This document shows positions 59,528-64,000 of a stretch of 64,000 bases of DNA, in pieces. Every line of letters starts with the position of its first letter. Positions within the stretch are counted from its first letter, which is position 1. The DNA lies in NCBI RefSeq assembly GCF_000184705.1, contig NC_014831.1:1364001-1428000 (forward strand), given 5' to 3'. Origin of the DNA: Thermaerobacter marianensis DSM 12885 (lineage in GTDB: Bacteria > Bacillota > Sulfobacillia > Thermaerobacterales > Thermaerobacteraceae). Under the pieces are notes generated by a model. That model saw only the letters and a list, made by a program, of their open reading frames with translations. It did not search any database and had not been told where the DNA came from. Both the position numbers and the translations under genes were made by a program.

Positions 59528-60088
59528 TCAGGATACCCGCTCCACGTACTCGCCGGTCCGGGTGTCGACCCGGATCACGTCGCCGGCGTTGACGAACAAC
59601 GGCACCTGCACCACAGCCCCCGTCTCCAGCTTCGCGGGCTTGGAACCGCCCTGGGCCGTGTCGCCGCGGACGCCGGGCTCGGTCTCCACCACCTTGAGGT
59701 CGACCGCCGTGGGCAGCTCGACTCCCAGGGTCTTGTCGCCGGTCTGCAGCAGCTTGACGACCATGCCTTCCTTCAGGAACTGCACCGCGTCGCCCAGCTG
59801 GTCGGCGCCCAGCCCCACCTGGTCGTAGGTCTCCGTGTCCATGAAGAAGTACTGGCCGTCGGCGTCGTACAGGTACTGCATCTCGCGCTTCTCGATGTGG
59901 GCCAGGGGGAAGCGCTCGTCGGGACGGAAGGTCCGGTTCACCGTCGCGCCGGTCTCCAGGTTCTTGATCTTGGCGCGCACGAAGGCCTGGCCGCGGCCGG
60001 GCTTGACGTGCTGGAACTCCAGCACCTGGTGCACCTGCCCGTCGATGATCACGGCCACGCCGTTCTTGAAGTCGCCCGCTTCGATCAC
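59528..60088 (-). CDS. efp: Translation elongation factor P
   Basis: EF-P, 186 residues, relieves ribosome stalling at polyproline. The three beta-barrel domains are clear ([50 protein letters not shown] in part). The tip residue that contacts the P-site tRNA is Arg32 (KPGRGQ) rather than the lysine common in Firmicutes. GTG at 60088 has a GGAAGGAGG site. It lies 28 bp after the M24 peptidase, as efp follows yqhT in Bacillus. Confidence 0.97.
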   Translation of the reverse strand: MIEAGDFKNGVAVIIDGQVHQVLEFQHVKPGRGQAFVRAKIKNLETGATVNRTFRPDERFPLAHIEKREMQYLYDADGQYFFMDTETYDQVGLGADQLGDAVQFLKEGMVVKLLQTGDKTLGVELPTAVDLKVVETEPGVRGDTAQGGSKPAKLETGAVVQVPLFVNAGDVIRVDTRTGEYVERVS

Positions 60089-60116
60089 GACGCAAGCCTC
60101 CTTCCTGCAAGGGCCG

Positions 60117-61235
60117 TCAGGCCACGCCGACCTCCAGCAGGTCCTTGCTCACCCGGGTGAGTATCTCGGCGCCGTCCTCGGTGACCACCACCAGGTCCTC
60201 GATGCGGACGCCGCCCCACCCGGGGATGTAGATGCCCGGCTCCACCGTCACCACCATGCCGGGTTCCAGCCGCTCGTCCTCGGCCAAGGCGGAGAGGCGC
60301 GGCCCCTCGTGGACCTCCAGGCCGACGCCGTGGCCCGTGGCGTGGCCGAAGCGGTCGCCGTACCCCGCGGCCTCGATCACCTGCCGGGCGGCGCGGTCGA
60401 CCTCGGCGCCCAGCACGCCCGGCCGGATCGCTTCCAGGGCCCGCCGCTGGGCCTCCAGCACCACCTGATAGACTTCCCGGTGCCGCGGCGTGGCGCGGCC
60501 CACCACCACCGTGCGGGTGCAATCGGAGCAGTACCCGCCCACCACCGCCCCGTAGTCCAAGGTGACGAACTGGCCCGCCTCCAGGGGATGCGGTCCTGGC
60601 TGGCCGTGGGGCAAGGCGGAGCGCGGCCCCGACACCACGATCAGGTCGAAGGCCGCCGCCGTGGCGCCGCGCCGGCGCATGGCGAACTCCAGCTCCAGCG
60701 CCACCTGGCGCTCCGCCATCCCCGGCCGCAGCCCCGCCAGGACCTCCAGCAGGGCCTCGTCGGCGATACGCGCCGCCTGGCGGATGAGGGCCAGCTCCGC
60801 CTCGTCCTTGACCCGGCGCAGCTGCTCGACCCAGCCGCCGATCCCCACCAGCTCCAAGGATTCGGGCAGGGCGGCCCGCATGCGCTGCCACTCGCCGTAC
60901 CGCACGTGCTCTGCCTCGAAGCCCAGCCGGCGGACCTCCAGCTCCTGCAGCCGCCGCGCCAGGTGGGGGTAGAGCTGGGCCTCGTGGCGCACCACGGTGT
61001 AGCCCGGGGCCTCCTGGGCCGCCTGATCCAGGTAGCGGAAGTCGGTCCAGAGCTCGGCCTCCCGGGCGGTGATGAGCAGCCAGCCCGAGCTGCCGGAGAA
61101 CCCGCTCAGGTACCGCCGGTTGGCCGGGGCGCTGATCCACAGCGCGTCGAGCCCTTCGGCGGCCATACGCTGGCGAAGGCGGGCCAGGCGCTGGGACGTC
61201 TGGGCGGCCCGGTCGGCGGTGACGCTCAAAGCCAT
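60117..61235 (-). CDS. Xaa-Pro aminopeptidase (M24 family)
   Basis: A 372-residue M24B peptidase that removes N-terminal residues before proline. Metal ligands: the Asp pair in [17 protein letters not shown], His in [16 protein letters not shown], Glu in VTVEPGIY and Glu in VRIEDLV. The N-terminal creatinase domain spans residues 15-140. ATG at 61235 follows CAGGAGGCG. It corresponds to YqhT of Bacillus, encoded just before efp. Confidence 0.96.
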   Translation of the reverse strand: MALSVTADRAAQTSQRLARLRQRMAAEGLDALWISAPANRRYLSGFSGSSGWLLITAREAELWTDFRYLDQAAQEAPGYTVVRHEAQLYPHLARRLQELEVRRLGFEAEHVRYGEWQRMRAALPESLELVGIGGWVEQLRRVKDEAELALIRQAARIADEALLEVLAGLRPGMAERQVALELEFAMRRRGATAAAFDLIVVSGPRSALPHGQPGPHPLEAGQFVTLDYGAVVGGYCSDCTRTVVVGRATPRHREVYQVVLEAQRRALEAIRPGVLGAEVDRAARQVIEAAGYGDRFGHATGHGVGLEVHEGPRLSALAEDERLEPGMVVTVEPGIYIPGWGGVRIEDLVVVTEDGAEILTRVSKDLLEVGVA

Positions 61236-61273
61236 GATGGTTCGCCTCCTGGGATCGTGACTCCTTTCAACAC

Positions 61274-61918
61274 TCAGGCGGGCAGCACGACCCGCACCGG
61301 CCGGTCGCCCAGCCGCCGGCGCCCGGCGAGGGCCGCGATCTCGATCAGATAGGCAAAGCCCGCCACGCGGCCGCCCAGCTGCTCCACCAGAGCGGCGGCG
61401 GCGGCGCTGGTGCCGCCGGTGGCCAGCACGTCGTCCACGATCAGCACCCGGTCCCCCGGTGCGACGGCGTCCCGGTGCACCTCGATGGCCGCCTCGCCGT
61501 ACTCGAGCTGGTAATCCTGGCGGGCCACCGCCAGGGGCAGCTTACCCGGCTTCCGCGCCGGGACGAACCCCTTGCCCAGCCGCACGGCCAGGGGCGCGCC
61601 TAGCAGGAAGCCCCGCGCCTCGATGGCCAGGATCCGGTCGAACTCGATGCCGGCGACGGCGCCGGCCAGGGCGTCGATGGCCTGCCGGAAGGCCGGCCCG
61701 TGGCCGAGGAGGGGCGTGATGTCCAGGAAGGTCACGCCCGGCACGGGGTAGTCGGGCACCTGGCGGATCCAGGCCCGCAGGCCCTCCGCACCGCCCGCCG
61801 TTCCCCCGGGCCCGGCGGCCCCGCCGGGGCCCGCGCCGGCGGCACCGCCGCGTTCGTCCGGCCCGCCCGGCACCGGCCCTCGGAGCCCGGGGTCCGCGAT
61901 ATGGAAAGCGCTGGCCAT
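61274..61918 (-). CDS. apt: Adenine phosphoribosyltransferase
   Basis: Apt makes AMP from adenine and PRPP. The PRPP-binding motif is VLIVDDVLATGGTSAAAAAL; VTFLDITPLLGHGPAF and FVPARKPGKLPL are family segments. The 214 residues include a Gly/Ala-rich N-terminal lead of ~45 residues; normal Apt is ~170. The GGAGGGG site directly before ATG 61918 suggests the lead is translated. Its location between gcvPB and the M24 peptidase is unusual; apt is more often beside recJ/relA. Confidence 0.93.
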   Translation of the reverse strand: MASAFHIADPGLRGPVPGGPDERGGAAGAGPGGAAGPGGTAGGAEGLRAWIRQVPDYPVPGVTFLDITPLLGHGPAFRQAIDALAGAVAGIEFDRILAIEARGFLLGAPLAVRLGKGFVPARKPGKLPLAVARQDYQLEYGEAAIEVHRDAVAPGDRVLIVDDVLATGGTSAAAAALVEQLGGRVAGFAYLIEIAALAGRRRLGDRPVRVVLPA

Positions 61919-61924
61919 GGGCCC

Positions 61925-63589
61925 TCACCCCTCCCCGTCCGGCCGCCATCGCAACACGGGCCGGCGCGCCGCCAGGGCCTCGTCCAGGCGGCCCACCGGC
62001 GTGGTGTGGGGCGCCTGGCGCACCACGTCGGGTTCCTCCTCGGCCTCCCGGGCGATGCGCCGCATCACCGCCACGAAGCGGTCCAGGGTCTCCTTGCTCT
62101 CGGTCTCCGTCGGCTCGATCATCAGTGCCTCCTCGACGATCAGCGGGAAGTAGATGGTCGGCGGGTGGATGCCGAAGTCCAGCAGCCGCTTCGCCACGTC
62201 GAGGGCGCGGATTCCCGTGCGCTCCCGGAGGTTGGACGCCGAGAGGACGAACTCGTGCATGCAGGTGCGGTCATAGGGCAGCCGGTAGAGGCCGGCCAGC
62301 TGCCGCATGACGTAGTTGGCGTTGAGCACCGCATCCTCGCTGACCCGGCGCAGTCCCTCGGCCCCCAGGGCGCGGATGTAGGCGTACGCCCGCACCAGGA
62401 CGGCGAAGTTGCCGTAGAAGGAGCGCATCCGCCCGATGGCCTGGGGCCGGTCGTGGTCCAGGTAGAACCGGCCCGTGGCCGGGTCCCGCTCCACCAGGGG
62501 GGCGGGCAGGAAGGGGACCAGCTCCTCCTTCACCCCCACGGGCCCGGCACCGGGCCCGCCGCCCCCGTGGGGCGTGGAGAAGGTCTTGTGCAGGTTGAAG
62601 TGGACCACGTCGAAGCCCATGTCGCCCGGCCGGGAGATGCCCAGGATGGCGTTGGCGTTGGCGCCGTCGTAGTAAAGGAGCCCGCCCGCTGCGTGGACCA
62701 TCTCGGCGATGCGGTGGATGTTCTCGTCGAACAGCCCCAGGGTGTTGGGGTTGGTCAGCATGAGGGCAGCCACGTCCTCGTCCAGCACCGCTTCGAGGGC
62801 CTTGAGGTCCACGCCGCCGCGGGCGTCGGACGGCACCTCCACCACCTTGTACCCCGCCATGGCGGCCGTGGCCGGGTTCGTCCCGTGGGCCGAGTCGGGC
62901 ACGATGACCTTGTACCGGTGCCCCTGGCCCCGGGAGCGGTGGTAGGCGCGGATCAAGAGGATCCCCGTCAGCTCGCCGTGGGCGCCGGCCGCCGGCTGCA
63001 GGGTGGCGCGGGCCATGCCGCCGATCTCGCACAGGGCCCGCTCCAGGTCGTACATGAGGCGCAGGGCGCCCTGGGCCAGCTCGTCGGGCACGTAGGGGTG
63101 CAGGTCGGCAAAGCCCGGCAGCGCCGCCACCCGCTCGTTGACCTTGGGGTTGTACTTCATGGTGCACGAGCCCAGCGGGTAGAAGCCCGTGTCCACGGCA
63201 TGGTTCATCTGGCTGAGGCGCGTGTAGTGGCGAACCAGGTCGACCTCCGCCACCTCGGGCAGGGCCGGCGGGTCGCGGCGCAGCAGCTCCGCCGGCACCC
63301 GCTCCTCCACCGGACGAACCGGCACGTCGGGCGCGGGCCAGCGCACGCCACCGCGGCCCGGGCGGCTATAGGCGAAGATCAGGGGCTCGGGCTCGGCGCC
63401 CACAGGGGCGGGCTCGTCCCTCCGGCCGGGCGCGGCTGCCGAACCGGCACCCGCATCCAGGCTCGCCACCGGCCCCTCGCCCTTGGTCTGGGGCGCAGCG
63501 GGCACGCCCTCGGCGGCCCGGGCGCCCACAGGCACGCCGGCCGGCGCCTGGCCGTCGCCCGGCCGGCCGCCTTCGCGGTCGACGCTCAT
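61925..63589 (-). CDS. gcvPB: Glycine dehydrogenase (aminomethyl-transferring) subunit 2
   Basis: The C-terminal half of the P-protein of the glycine cleavage system, with PLP. Motifs: [14 protein letters not shown], the [16 protein letters not shown] loop, the PLP lysine in [20 protein letters not shown] and [15 protein letters not shown]. 554 residues, of which the first ~70 are Ala/Gly/Pro-rich. ATG at 63589 overlaps the gcvPA stop (ATGA), so the two subunits are coupled. Confidence 0.96.
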   Translation of the reverse strand: MSVDREGGRPGDGQAPAGVPVGARAAEGVPAAPQTKGEGPVASLDAGAGSAAAPGRRDEPAPVGAEPEPLIFAYSRPGRGGVRWPAPDVPVRPVEERVPAELLRRDPPALPEVAEVDLVRHYTRLSQMNHAVDTGFYPLGSCTMKYNPKVNERVAALPGFADLHPYVPDELAQGALRLMYDLERALCEIGGMARATLQPAAGAHGELTGILLIRAYHRSRGQGHRYKVIVPDSAHGTNPATAAMAGYKVVEVPSDARGGVDLKALEAVLDEDVAALMLTNPNTLGLFDENIHRIAEMVHAAGGLLYYDGANANAILGISRPGDMGFDVVHFNLHKTFSTPHGGGGPGAGPVGVKEELVPFLPAPLVERDPATGRFYLDHDRPQAIGRMRSFYGNFAVLVRAYAYIRALGAEGLRRVSEDAVLNANYVMRQLAGLYRLPYDRTCMHEFVLSASNLRERTGIRALDVAKRLLDFGIHPPTIYFPLIVEEALMIEPTETESKETLDRFVAVMRRIAREAEEEPDVVRQAPHTTPVGRLDEALAARRPVLRWRPDGEG

Positions 63590-64000
63590 GCCGTCACCCC
63601 CCACGCCGCCACCAGGCCGTCCATCTGCTCCCGCGTCCGCCGCTCCGTCACCGCCACCAGCAGCTGCCCCCGGCGCTCGCGCTCCCAGCGGCCCAGGTCG
63701 GGCCCCACCAGATAGCCGGCCTCCAGGGCCGCTGCGGCGGGGTCGAAGCCGGGCCGGTCGCAGGCCACCACGAACTCCTTGAAGAAGGACGCCCGGAAGA
63801 CCCGCCGGAAGCCGGGCAGCGCCTCGATCCGTTCCGCCAGGTAGTGGGCCTTGTGCAGGCAGAGCTCGCCCAGCTGCCGCAGGCCGCGGGGCCCCAGGGC
63901 CGCCAGGTGGATCGTGGCCGCGAGGGCCATCAGGCTATGGTTCGTGCAGATGTTGGACGTGGCCCGGTCGCGCCGGATGTGCTGCTCCCGGGTCTGGAGG
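63586..64000 (-). CDS. gcvPA: Glycine dehydrogenase subunit 1, C-terminal part (cut by window edge)
   Basis: The C-terminal ~137 residues of GcvPA; the gene starts beyond base 64000. The first residues inside the window read [20 protein letters not shown], the expected conserved segment, followed by [20 protein letters not shown] and the [13 protein letters not shown] strand. With gcvPB it forms the alpha2beta2 P-protein. gcvT and gcvH presumably lie upstream, outside the window. Confidence 0.95.
   Translation of the reverse strand, partial: LQTREQHIRRDRATSNICTNHSLMALAATIHLAALGPRGLRQLGELCLHKAHYLAERIEALPGFRRVFRASFFKEFVVACDRPGFDPAAAALEAGYLVGPDLGRWERERRGQLLVAVTERRTREQMDGLVAAWGVTA

Overview
The window comes from a very GC-rich (by eye roughly 70-75%), endospore-forming, probably thermophilic member of the Firmicutes. 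Gene content and order resemble Thermaerobacter-type bacteria, but the species call is an inference. The evidence is a Bacillus/Clostridia-type sporulation backbone (spoIIIAA-AH, spo0A, spoIVB, sigF operon, spoVA, spoIIM) written in extreme GC, with many GTG and TTG starts, frequent 4-nt stop/start overlaps, and long Ala/Gly/Pro-rich tails and inserts inside conserved proteins. All genes but one lie on the minus strand, so the biological reading order runs from 64000 down to 1.

Reading in that direction: glycine cleavage gcvPA (cut by the window end)-gcvPB, apt, an M24 Xaa-Pro peptidase and efp (64000-59528); a CD1247-like zinc-ribbon protein (59246-58407); the spoIIIAA-AH channel operon (58111-51667); asp23, amaP, a DUF2273 protein, nusB, folD, xseA, xseB and ispA (51509-45695). 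Next comes a noncoding block of about 1 kb (45694-44654), then a membrane protein, dxs and tlyA. The noncoding block lies exactly where OLE RNA is encoded in extremophilic Firmicutes, between ispA and a membrane protein gene followed by dxs. It has the right size, many hairpins and a terminal T-tailed hairpin, and the membrane protein fits OapA. I annotate it as an OLE RNA/OapA locus, the main find here.

After tlyA comes a three-gene island (dapA-like, M20 peptidase and the only plus-strand gene, an isocitrate dehydrogenase). It interrupts the usual tlyA-nadK-argR-recN-spoIVB-spo0A order, which resumes at 36899-30796. Spo0A is followed by a T-tailed terminator, then steA, steB, a GT2 glycosyltransferase and an MraY-like transferase (30684-26871). 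Two tandem Leu/Phe-dehydrogenase paralogues, an uncharacterised conserved protein, a DUF3866 protein, a NUDIX hydrolase, spoIIM, alanine dehydrogenase, xerD and selA follow (26711-16204).

The last third holds dacF-spoIIAA-spoIIAB-sigF, a dodecin, spoVAC-spoVAD-spoVAE-spoVAF, an M50 protease, scpA-scpB, a DUF2953 protein and ytfJ (gerW). It ends with a nonhomologous end-joining set (ku, a LigD-type ligase and a LigD-type polymerase as separate genes) and the start of a SNF2-type helicase cut by the window edge.

Together the genes describe a sporulation control and morphogenesis chromosome arm: entry (Spo0A), septum and forespore sigma-F control, engulfment and the feeding tube (IIM, IIIA), sigma-K checkpoint signalling (SpoIVB), dipicolinate uptake (spoVA), germination (YtfJ, GerA-like SpoVAF) and spore-relevant DNA repair (Ku/LigD). 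These are interleaved with isoprenoid, folate, nucleotide-salvage and amino-acid catabolic genes. No tRNA, rRNA, CRISPR array or intact insertion sequence was seen.
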